Below are positions 1 through 6,122 of a stretch of DNA of 6,122 bases, piece after piece. The position numbers and the translations under genes were made by a program. The stretch spans positions 1 through 6,122 of the forward strand of contig JAKLFN010000132.1 in the NCBI GenBank assembly GCA_022711195.1, written 5' to 3'. The notes beneath the pieces were generated by a model. It was given only the letters and a program-made list of their open reading frames with translations. It had not been told where the DNA came from and ran no database searches. Numbering within the stretch: position 1 is the stretch's first letter; the number at the start of each line of letters is the position of its first letter. The stretch comes from Bacteroidota bacterium. GTDB lineage: Bacteria; Bacteroidota; Bacteroidia; Bacteroidales; VadinHA17.

Positions 1-600
1 CATCAGGGCATATTCGCCTACTGTCATCCCATGTACAATTGGCACAGGGTGCATACCAACGAACGAACTGTATGCGGTATCCAGAATATTCCCATCGACA
101 TAATAACCGTTCGGATTCGGCCTGTCAAGTACAAGGACCTTAACATTGTTCTCAGCACAGGCCTCCATCAGGTAGTGAAGGGTTCCCAGGTATGTATAGA
201 ACCTCACTCCTACATCCTGTATGTCAAAGATCACAATGTCAATTCCTGAGAGGTCGTCGCTGGTCACATTCCTGTGCGACCCGTATAGGCTTACGACAGG
301 TAATCCTGTTATTGCGTCGATGCCGTCTTTAATAGTTTCGCCGGCATCGGCCAGATCGCGGAATCCATGTTCCGGAGCAAATATCCTTTTAATATTCACA
401 CCCCTGTTCAAAAGCAGGTCGACCAGGTGCACATCACCGGCAACTGATGTCTGGTTTGCAACAATTCCAACCGCTTTGCCTTCAACCAGAGGCTTTATCT
501 TTTCAAATTGCTCAGCCCCGGTTACGGGCTTCCTGTCAGTTCCATTGCACGAAACTGTAAGTATTATAATCAGTGACAGTAAGGGAAATAGTCGTTTCAT
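1..600 (-). CDS. namZ: NamZ-family (DUF1343, GH171) exo-beta-N-acetylmuramidase lipoprotein, C-terminus cut by window edge
   Basis: Reading the minus strand from the ATG at 600-598 gives 200 open codons running off the left edge; family members are usually about 400 residues, so roughly half is present. Residues 1-18 form a lipoprotein signal peptide (MKR, hydrophobic stretch, lipobox TVSC with C18 as lipidated Cys), so the protein is membrane-anchored and faces the periplasm or surface. DUF1343 hallmarks appear in order: GIVANQTS (45-52), PEHGFR (76-81), DAGE (85-88), VSLYG (103-107), FDIQDVGVRFYTY (125-137), LDRPNPNG (158-165) and VHGMTVGEYA (189-198). The characterised family member, Bacillus subtilis NamZ (YbbC), removes terminal MurNAc from peptidoglycan fragments; that activity is inferred here by homology. 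D82 follows PEHGFR where a Gly is usual. No Shine-Dalgarno sequence precedes the ATG; its leader is A-rich on the coding strand, as is common in Bacteroidota. A poor -7-like box, TAATTTTA on the minus strand (633-626), is the only promoter candidate seen. Confidence 0.93.
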   Translation of the reverse strand, partial: MKRLFPLLSLIIILTVSCNGTDRKPVTGAEQFEKIKPLVEGKAVGIVANQTSVAGDVHLVDLLLNRGVNIKRIFAPEHGFRDLADAGETIKDGIDAITGLPVVSLYGSHRNVTSDDLSGIDIVIFDIQDVGVRFYTYLGTLHYLMEACAENNVKVLVLDRPNPNGYYVDGNILDTAYSSFVGMHPVPIVHGMTVGEYALM

Positions 601-767
601 GATTTGAGGTTTCTTTATGCTAATTTAAAATTATTTTTTCTTTTGAGTCACAGGCATAAGCATTTAGCAATTTTTTAGTCCCTATTTTTGCATGTACATT
701 ATAAGGGTACCAGGAGAATCGGAAAGAGACAAAGAGATTTTACTACATTTGAATCGGGATTGATTGA
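601..767. other. Divergent intergenic region between the NamZ and LolE-like genes
   Basis: These 167 bases separate two divergently read genes and must hold the promoter for each. The half next to namZ (about 605-650) is AT-rich, with a T-run at 634-639. The half next to the permease gene holds two TAnnTTTG matches, the palindrome ATGTACAT at 692-699, and a 23-codon reading frame (692-763) ending just before the permease start. I see no RNA gene, no strong hairpin followed by a T-run, and no riboswitch-like structure. Confidence 0.6.
683..690 (+). promoter_or_regulatory. Candidate Bacteroidota -7 box for the lolE-like gene
   Basis: TATTTTTG matches the Bacteroidota sigma-ABfr -7 consensus TAnnTTTG exactly, in the only intergenic gap of useful size and in the direction of the downstream permease gene. 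Transcription would start near 697, giving a leader of about 70 bases. No convincing -33 TTTG lies at the right distance; TTAG at 664-667 is the nearest and is poorly spaced. The 8-base palindrome ATGTACAT (692-699) falls on the expected start site. A second exact match, TACATTTG (744-751), would leave a leader of only about 10 bases and also lacks a -33 box. Confidence 0.35.
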
Positions 768-2012
768 ATGAATTTACCATATTTTATAGCACAACGTCTT
801 ATCAGAGGCCGGACGAAAGGCACCTCATTTTCGAAACCGATAAACGTAATAGCAATTATCGGGATCGCCATGGGGCTTGCAGTAATGATTCTTGCAGTGG
901 CTATACTTACCGGTTTCAAGGAACAGATCAGGGAAAAGGTTGTTGGCTTCGGTTCTCATATCCAGATCGTTAACCTCGACTCAAATTTTTCGCTCGAAAC
1001 GGCTCCAATCAGCGAAGGACAGGATTTCATTCCGGTGATCAGGAATATTGAGGGGATAAAGCATGTCCAGGTATTTGCAACAAAAGCAGGAATAATCAAG
1101 ACGGACGAGGACATCCAGGGTGTTGTGCTGAAGGGTGTGGGCAGCGATTTTGACTGGGACTATTTCAGGAGTTGTATTGTTGAAGGAGATATTTTCACAG
1201 TGACAGATAGTGTCCGTACCAACAAGGTGATCATTTCAAGGAAAATAACAGAAATGCTCAGGCTGGGGATCGGAGATACAATCAGGATGTTTTTTGTACA
1301 GGATCCGCCCCGGCAGAGGCCGTTTGTCATCAGCGGCATTTATGAGACGAGTCTTGAAGAATTTGATAAGATGTATGTCTTCTGCGATATCGGGCATATA
1401 AAGAGGCTCAACGACTGGGACAACAACCAGGTAAGCGGATTTGAAATATTCATAAAAGATTTTGACAGGCTCGATGAGATGTACGATAAGGTACAGGATG
1501 CCGTCGGTTACAGGATAGTGGAGGAACAGGAGAATTTCAGGATCATAAGCATCAGGAAGAAATACCCCCAGATCTTTGACTGGCTTAATTTCCAGGATGT
1601 TAATGTACTTATCATAATACTGCTCATGCTTATCGTAGCCGGCTTTAATATGATATCGGGTCTGATAATACTTATTCTCGAGAAAACAAATATGATAGGT
1701 GTTCTCAAGGCGCTCGGTTCCGACGATAATACTATACGGAGAGTCTTTTTATACCAGGGAGCCTATCTGATTGCAAAGGGTCTGCTCTGGGGCAATATTA
1801 TCGGAATAGGGCTGGCTTTATTACAGCTTAAGACAGGATTTATAACTCTTGATCCCTCTTCGTATTATATTAAGACAGTACCGGTAAACCTCGATATTGT
1901 TCACCTTATTCTGCTGAACGCAGGTACAATGGCGGTGATACTGATCATGCTGCTTGTTCCGTCAAAGCTGATCAGCCGGATCACACCAGTGAAAGCCATC
2001 AAATACGATTAG
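768..2012 (+). CDS. lolE: LolC/LolE-family lipoprotein-releasing ABC transporter permease (FtsX-like)
   Basis: Complete 414-residue inner-membrane protein, the usual length for LolC/LolE. These permeases work with the ATPase LolD to extract outer-membrane-bound lipoproteins from the inner membrane and pass them to LolA. The topology is classical: helix 1 at about 25-49, a large periplasmic MacB-like domain (about 50-275), then helices at about 279-303, 333-354 and 376-397 forming the FtsX domain. The cytoplasmic coupling segment EKTNMIGVLKALGS (305-318) is the family signature, followed by RRVFLYQG (324-331) and a C-terminal PVKAI. The segment DPPRQRPFVISG (179-190) lines up by eye with the LolC 'Hook' hairpin that binds LolA, which is an inference. 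I cannot tell LolC from LolE; many Bacteroidota have one such permease type, presumably homodimeric, and lolD is not in this window. The ATG at 768 places the first helix normally; no Shine-Dalgarno sequence is seen. An FtsX-like permease with another substrate remains possible. Confidence 0.92.
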   Translation: MNLPYFIAQRLIRGRTKGTSFSKPINVIAIIGIAMGLAVMILAVAILTGFKEQIREKVVGFGSHIQIVNLDSNFSLETAPISEGQDFIPVIRNIEGIKHVQVFATKAGIIKTDEDIQGVVLKGVGSDFDWDYFRSCIVEGDIFTVTDSVRTNKVIISRKITEMLRLGIGDTIRMFFVQDPPRQRPFVISGIYETSLEEFDKMYVFCDIGHIKRLNDWDNNQVSGFEIFIKDFDRLDEMYDKVQDAVGYRIVEEQENFRIISIRKKYPQIFDWLNFQDVNVLIIILLMLIVAGFNMISGLIILILEKTNMIGVLKALGSDDNTIRRVFLYQGAYLIAKGLLWGNIIGIGLALLQLKTGFITLDPSSYYIKTVPVNLDIVHLILLNAGTMAVILIMLLVPSKLISRITPVKAIKYD

Positions 2013-2017
2013 CGCTT

Positions 2018-5000
2018 TTACCATATCCTCCAGTCCAATCCCAGTGACTCCCTTCGTGCGGTAGGCTTCTGCCTGCCATCGGTCAGGTCAACAACCTTTT
2101 TAATTGAATACTCTTTTAATTCAGAGACAGTGATCTTTTTGTCACGGTTCTTATCAGCAGCCTTGTTTTTCAGTCCGTTCAGAATGGTATATGTAAAAAC
2201 ACCGTTGTTCCACATATCTGATTCAAGGGCATATCCCTTTCCTGCGGCAGCAGAGATAACAGTCGTTCCTGTGCCTTTATCGAGCCCTGTAAAGAGTTCC
2301 TGCATCAGTTCAAACGAATTATCGAGGCTTGCTCCCGATTCAATGGCAGTGCCGTCTGCAACATCGCGAAAGTTGTACTCCCTGATAATGCCTCTGACAG
2401 CAGTATTTTCGGACCTCTCTCTGTTTACAGCCACCAGGCCTGGTTCATTTTCCTTATCAACTTCCCCGCTGTGACAGGCATCAACCATCAGGAGCTTCTT
2501 CCTTGCCGGAATGCTGTCGAGCAGATCTTCCATGTCGTCAAACGAAATACCTCTTATCTCCGGATGCCTGAAATCGATGTCCCATGTTGCAAAGTAGAAA
2601 TCAAGGTTTTTATCCAGTAAACCGTGACCAGAGGCGAACATTATTACCTGGTCATCGACTTTTGTGTTCATAAGCTTCTCCTTCAGGATGAAAAAGTTCT
2701 CCCTGACAGCACTCCTGTTGAAGAGGGTGTCAATGATAATTCTTCCATATTCATTGCCTGAGGATTGGGCAGACCGGAACATTTCTGCGATATCCATGCC
2801 GTCCTTTACTGAATACTGAAGATTAAACCTGTTATCGCTGTATTCAGAAACACTGAGGGCAATCAGGTAGAGGTCGGGTTTCAACATGATATCGGGATCG
2901 TAAATTATCTCCATAGACTCCTTCAATGACTCCACACCCTTTTCATTCAGGCATGAAAGGGTGATCATGTTTTGTCCCACCGACAACGGAACATTAATGC
3001 TCTGCACAATTGAATCTGTCTGCAAAGCCCTGAGCGTTATCCCGTTGGTTCCGAAGGCCGGAACATCGTTAACCCATACATTAAGCCTGTCGAGCTTATA
3101 CCGGCTGTCGGTTCCCAGCACTGTCAGGTTCAGTTCCTGCTGCCCGGTTGTATAACCTGATTCACCGGTATTGAGTATCTTTATCTCAGGTGTATGCCAT
3201 TCCGAAGTGAACATTTCCTCACTGAATCCAGATTTTCTGAGCCTCTTGGCGTATGCATTCCTGTAAACTTTAATCAGTCCGGGGTCGGAATAACCCATCC
3301 GCTCCAGTACAATATCGGGCCGGTTATATTTCAGATCAAATTGTTCGGTGGGATAAAAACCAATACCTTGTTTGAAACCAATGGCATCGAGAGAATTCTT
3401 TGGAGCAAAATAATAGTTGTCGGGGGTGATGAAAATCCTTTTATCCTTGTCAACAGGGATCATGGTCACAATCAGCTCACCGGTCCCGATATTCCACATT
3501 TTTATAGTCGCATCGGTCGATGATGTCATCAGGCGGTTTAATGTGGTGTCGAGTAAAACATCGGTTATCGCTGATTTGTGCCCGTTTTCCATATTATAAA
3601 CATGTACGCCCAATATCACAGAGTCGCGACGGATATTTTCACCTGACTCCAGGTTATATGAACTCACCCTTGCTTTTCTGAGATCGGCAGCGGATAACAG
3701 GTAATTATACGTCGCCGGATATGGTTTCCCGTTAAGCATTTTTCTTTTAGTCTGGTGCCCGCTTGCCAGGATATAATTCCTGTCATCGGTCAACGACAGT
3801 GAATCTGTAAATACGAGCGGATCAGCATACAGGTTAAGCTTGATGATAATATTTGTCAGAAGATACCTTAACCCGAAATTGTGTGTAAATTTTTCATCAG
3901 CAATTACGCTCAGGTCATTTGCAGCAAGCAGGTTAATGTGGTTGTCATTACTGGAGGTTACTATTTTCTCATCATTACCAACAAACTCTATATCAGTAAT
4001 CTTCTGCAGATGATTCTTCCTTGATACTACCACCGGATCCTTATCGTTGAGTTTTATGGCTTTGGTAAAGCCGAGCTCATTTCCGAAGGCGAGTATTTTA
4101 CTTTTTTCGCTCAGATCCATGCAGTTAATTGCTGTTGCACGTGCATAGAAGCGCTTAATCTGAGAAAAATCCGCTCCGTTCCATAATATTATTGATCTGT
4201 CGGTACTTCCGCTGGCAAAGATATTCCGTGTCGGATGAACAGCCAGGGAATTCACCTCGGAGATATGATCTTTTAATACTGTCCTGAGCTTATGGTAACC
4301 ATAGTCATAAACATATATTTTTCCGTCGGTATTCGAAGCCAGGAAGAAGTTAGAAGCAGGTAGATATTCCAGGTCTGTTATATTTTCATCGAGATAGGGA
4401 GTGGCTGCCGAAAATATCCTGTTTCTTGCGGGGATATCATAAAAGACCAGGTTGTAAGAGCCTGCAGCAACCAGTCCGTCACGGCCCAGTTTGAAGCTGT
4501 TCAGGTACAGAATTTTTCGTGACTGAGCTTTTACCAGATCGTTTTCTGATGGATCATCAGCGGTGATCCTGAATCCATCCGAATAATCGAGGCTTCCTGT
4601 TTCACCATTGACAGCACACCATCTGATAATCTTTTTGCTTCTGTCAATCGTTAAATCCCCGATTTTCCTGTCGTCGACAATGGTTATTTTACCTGTTGAG
4701 ATGTCGAGCTGCTGCAATTTTGATCCGAGCACCAGGCATCGTGTATTATCAATGAAATGAATATCACTGATCTCCTGCTCAATTGCGACAGAGGAGATCC
4801 TGACTGATGCGGAAATATCCCATACCAGGAATTTACCGGACATTGTTCCGGCAACCAGGATTTTGTTATCAGGGCTGAAGGCAAGCAGGGAGATATAATC
4901 TTTTTCATCGATTCCCTGAAAAAAGAAGCCGGACATCTGAGAAAGGCTTGCCATGTCCCATATACAAATCTTATGAAGATCGTCGGAACTGGCAAGAAAA

Positions 5001-5131
5001 TTACCATCAGGGCTGAAGACAATTTTTCTTATTGCTTCCACGTGGCCTGTCTGAACTGACAGTTCAGTCTGCTGACCAGGTAGAAGAAGCTGAAGGCTCA
5101 GAAATAGTATTGTCAGTAACTTTCTGTACAT
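2018..5131 (-). CDS. Exported WD40-repeat caspase (peptidase C14) protein
   Basis: A 1037-residue protein starting at the ATG at 5131-5129. An in-frame ATG at 5179 would add 16 residues before the signal peptide and overlap the upstream gene, so the internal start is preferred; a weak AGGA precedes it. Residues 1-19 are a Sec signal peptide (MYRKLL, then a leucine-rich core, LLLPG). About nine recognisable WD40-like blades follow (about 29-60, 76-106, 119-147, 210-236, 250-278, 287-319, 331-361, 374-403, 517-561), with motifs such as FSPDGNFLASS and IKMWNI. A linker contains EQFDLKYNRPDIVLERMG (596-613), typical of bacterial WD40-caspases. An Ig-like beta region (about 648-742) precedes the caspase domain (about 752-1037). 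The catalytic dyad is intact: His836 in SGHG and Cys886 in DACHSG. An EF-hand-like loop lies at 993-1004. It is likely an active cysteine protease of the periplasm or exterior; bacterial C14 enzymes often cut after Arg/Lys, but specificity cannot be read here. The substrate is unknown. Confidence 0.9.
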   Translation of the reverse strand: MYRKLLTILFLSLQLLLPGQQTELSVQTGHVEAIRKIVFSPDGNFLASSDDLHKICIWDMASLSQMSGFFFQGIDEKDYISLLAFSPDNKILVAGTMSGKFLVWDISASVRISSVAIEQEISDIHFIDNTRCLVLGSKLQQLDISTGKITIVDDRKIGDLTIDRSKKIIRWCAVNGETGSLDYSDGFRITADDPSENDLVKAQSRKILYLNSFKLGRDGLVAAGSYNLVFYDIPARNRIFSAATPYLDENITDLEYLPASNFFLASNTDGKIYVYDYGYHKLRTVLKDHISEVNSLAVHPTRNIFASGSTDRSIILWNGADFSQIKRFYARATAINCMDLSEKSKILAFGNELGFTKAIKLNDKDPVVVSRKNHLQKITDIEFVGNDEKIVTSSNDNHINLLAANDLSVIADEKFTHNFGLRYLLTNIIIKLNLYADPLVFTDSLSLTDDRNYILASGHQTKRKMLNGKPYPATYNYLLSAADLRKARVSSYNLESGENIRRDSVILGVHVYNMENGHKSAITDVLLDTTLNRLMTSSTDATIKMWNIGTGELIVTMIPVDKDKRIFITPDNYYFAPKNSLDAIGFKQGIGFYPTEQFDLKYNRPDIVLERMGYSDPGLIKVYRNAYAKRLRKSGFSEEMFTSEWHTPEIKILNTGESGYTTGQQELNLTVLGTDSRYKLDRLNVWVNDVPAFGTNGITLRALQTDSIVQSINVPLSVGQNMITLSCLNEKGVESLKESMEIIYDPDIMLKPDLYLIALSVSEYSDNRFNLQYSVKDGMDIAEMFRSAQSSGNEYGRIIIDTLFNRSAVRENFFILKEKLMNTKVDDQVIMFASGHGLLDKNLDFYFATWDIDFRHPEIRGISFDDMEDLLDSIPARKKLLMVDACHSGEVDKENEPGLVAVNRERSENTAVRGIIREYNFRDVADGTAIESGASLDNSFELMQELFTGLDKGTGTTVISAAAGKGYALESDMWNNGVFTYTILNGLKNKAADKNRDKKITVSELKEYSIKKVVDLTDGRQKPTARRESLGLDWRIW

Positions 5132-5141
5132 TGTCCTAAGA

Positions 5142-6122
5142 TCAATTCTTTTCGAGGTATAACGGTATCCAGCTGGCAATAAATGGTCCGGGCGGATAAT
5201 AATACAGGTAGAACCCTGTCCGGTAGCTTACCTGGTTAAAAAATCCCGGAGGCGGTATTGTGATCCTTCCTGACACCCGGTAGAGATTTGTTTCCATCCT
5301 GAGAAGCCTGGCAAGTTGTATAAATACAGTATTTGACTGCCAGATCCTGCTCATATAAACTGTGAAACCTCCGGTCTTTGAGGCCAGCTTCCACAGGGTC
5401 GGAAAATCGACACTCGAGGTATGGGAATTCGGGATAAGCCATATCACATTTATCTTCACATTATTAGCTATAGCTTTCTGTATCACATTATCAAGCGATA
5501 CACTGCTCTGGCCATCATCCTTATTCCTGACAAAAAGGGTAATGGATGTATTCTGGGTGCTTCGTGCGGCGATATAGCTTACAGCCTGGTCGAGTGCGTC
5601 GAAGAGCGAAGATGTTCCGGATTGGTTATGGGTGAGATTGAGGAGCTGCCTTACCACATCTTCATTCCATTCGGCCGATGGTTCATTATTAAGAGGTGTC
5701 ATCACGAGAGGATTTCCCTGCCGCCTGTTGAAATATGCAAAACATACCTTCCCCTTCCCGTCAAGATTTTTATAAAATGCATTAAAAGCCTTGAATCTCA
5801 CATTATAATAATCTGTTTCATCAAAATTCTCAGGTGAAGCGCTCTGGTCGATAAGCACCATGGTGGTAAAGGGCGGAAGCATTGTGGTATCGACAAATTC
5901 GACTTTATCGATAAAATGTTTTACGCTGTCGCCTTCATACAGATAATCGTTGAATTTAAATGCGGTATCGGGAAGTCCGGTAAAGTCGACAACTTCGTTT
6001 AATTCATTATCGCCCTTGTAGACTGCAATGTCAAAAGAAAACCTGATCTCCTGGAGGTCATAATATGTAGCCCTGGAGGCAAGCAGGATCGAGGTATCAT
6101 ATCGAACAGGAAGATCCAGTTC
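5142..6122 (-). CDS. VWA-domain protein with intact MIDAS site, N-terminus beyond window edge
   Basis: The minus-strand frame is open from base 6122 to the TGA at 5144-5142, giving 326 residues with the start outside the window; the internal ATG at 5882 would delete conserved-looking sequence just before the VWA core and is not the real start. Residues 1-80 of the visible part form a beta-rich region of no family I recognise. The VWA domain spans about 86-275: the first strand TMVLIDQSAS (87-96) carries the MIDAS motif DxSxS (D92, S94, S96), T170 in SGTSSLFDAL supplies the second loop, and the acidic DDG at 202-204 after LFVRN fits the third. VWA domains with this site bind protein ligands through a divalent metal ion. 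A further beta-rich tail (about 279-326) is rich in Tyr and Pro (GFYLYYYPPGPF). The gene ends 10 bases before the caspase ATG, so the two are almost surely co-transcribed and perhaps translationally coupled. Export is likely by analogy with its partner but cannot be checked because the N-terminus is missing. Confidence 0.85.
   Translation of the reverse strand, partial: ELDLPVRYDTSILLASRATYYDLQEIRFSFDIAVYKGDNELNEVVDFTGLPDTAFKFNDYLYEGDSVKHFIDKVEFVDTTMLPPFTTMVLIDQSASPENFDETDYYNVRFKAFNAFYKNLDGKGKVCFAYFNRRQGNPLVMTPLNNEPSAEWNEDVVRQLLNLTHNQSGTSSLFDALDQAVSYIAARSTQNTSITLFVRNKDDGQSSVSLDNVIQKAIANNVKINVIWLIPNSHTSSVDFPTLWKLASKTGGFTVYMSRIWQSNTVFIQLARLLRMETNLYRVSGRITIPPPGFFNQVSYRTGFYLYYYPPGPFIASWIPLYLEKN

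Noticed and set aside
221..607. A 128-codon plus-strand reading frame
   Set aside because: It lies antisense to the well-supported NamZ gene, whose minus-strand translation shows the family motifs in order; the plus-strand translation resembles nothing and is a shadow.
692..763. A 23-codon upstream reading frame (starting MYIIRVPGE) ending four bases before the lolE-like start codon
   Set aside because: Its start lies at or before the predicted transcription start, it has no leader-peptide character such as codon runs linked to attenuation, and a frame of this length is expected by chance.
1967..1976. A perfect 10-base palindrome GCTGATCAGC
   Set aside because: It lies inside the permease coding sequence, lacks a loop or T-run to act as a terminator, and is short enough to be chance.
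2130..2474. A 114-codon plus-strand reading frame
   Set aside because: It is antisense to the conserved caspase domain; the minus-strand frame holds the catalytic residues.
5132..5179. A longer start for the caspase gene at the ATG at 5179
   Set aside because: It would put 16 polar, basic residues before a normal signal peptide and overlap the VWA gene; the ATG at 5131 gives a standard signal peptide and 10-base spacing.
5421..5837. A 138-codon plus-strand reading frame
   Set aside because: It is antisense to the VWA domain with its MIDAS motif and has no recognisable content.
2018..6122. Assignment to a known cytoplasmic caspase defence or ternary conflict system
   Set aside because: The caspase has a signal peptide, and no NTPase, MoxR-type ATPase, nuclease or nucleotide-sensing gene is visible in the window, so the known system types do not fit on present evidence.

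Overview
The window looks like a chromosomal piece from a member of the Bacteroidota, probably an uncultured Bacteroidales-like lineage. This rests on several signs: start codons without Shine-Dalgarno sequences, TAnnTTTG-type promoter boxes in the one real intergenic gap, a NamZ/DUF1343 lipoprotein with an N-terminal lipobox, a lone LolC/E-type permease with no lolD beside it, and a secreted WD40-caspase of a kind common in this phylum. Base composition looks moderate and even; I see no mobile element, tRNA, rRNA or CRISPR array.

Layout from left to right. Positions 1-600 (minus) carry the first 200 codons of a NamZ-family (DUF1343, GH171) exo-N-acetylmuramidase lipoprotein, cut by the left edge. 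Positions 601-767 are a divergent intergenic region with a plus-strand promoter candidate. Positions 768-2012 (plus) encode a complete 414-residue LolC/LolE-family permease. Five bases after its stop lies the stop of the convergent minus-strand gene at 2018-5131, a 1037-residue exported protein with WD40 repeats, an Ig-like linker and a C-terminal caspase (peptidase C14) domain. Ten bases upstream of that gene ends a second minus-strand gene (5142-6122, N-terminus beyond the right edge). It encodes a von Willebrand factor A (VWA) domain with an intact MIDAS metal site.

Functionally there are two themes. The left half concerns the cell envelope: recovery of peptidoglycan sugars (NamZ) and release of lipoproteins from the inner membrane (LolC/E type). 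The two genes diverge, so joint regulation is possible but not shown. The right half is a two-gene transcription unit, VWA then caspase. The caspase has its His/Cys dyad, a signal peptide and an EF-hand-like loop near its C-terminus, so it is predicted to be an active protease outside the cytoplasm and perhaps calcium-responsive. The adjacent VWA protein is a natural candidate partner or adaptor. This pair is the most interesting part of the window, but its role is unknown and no partnership has been demonstrated here.
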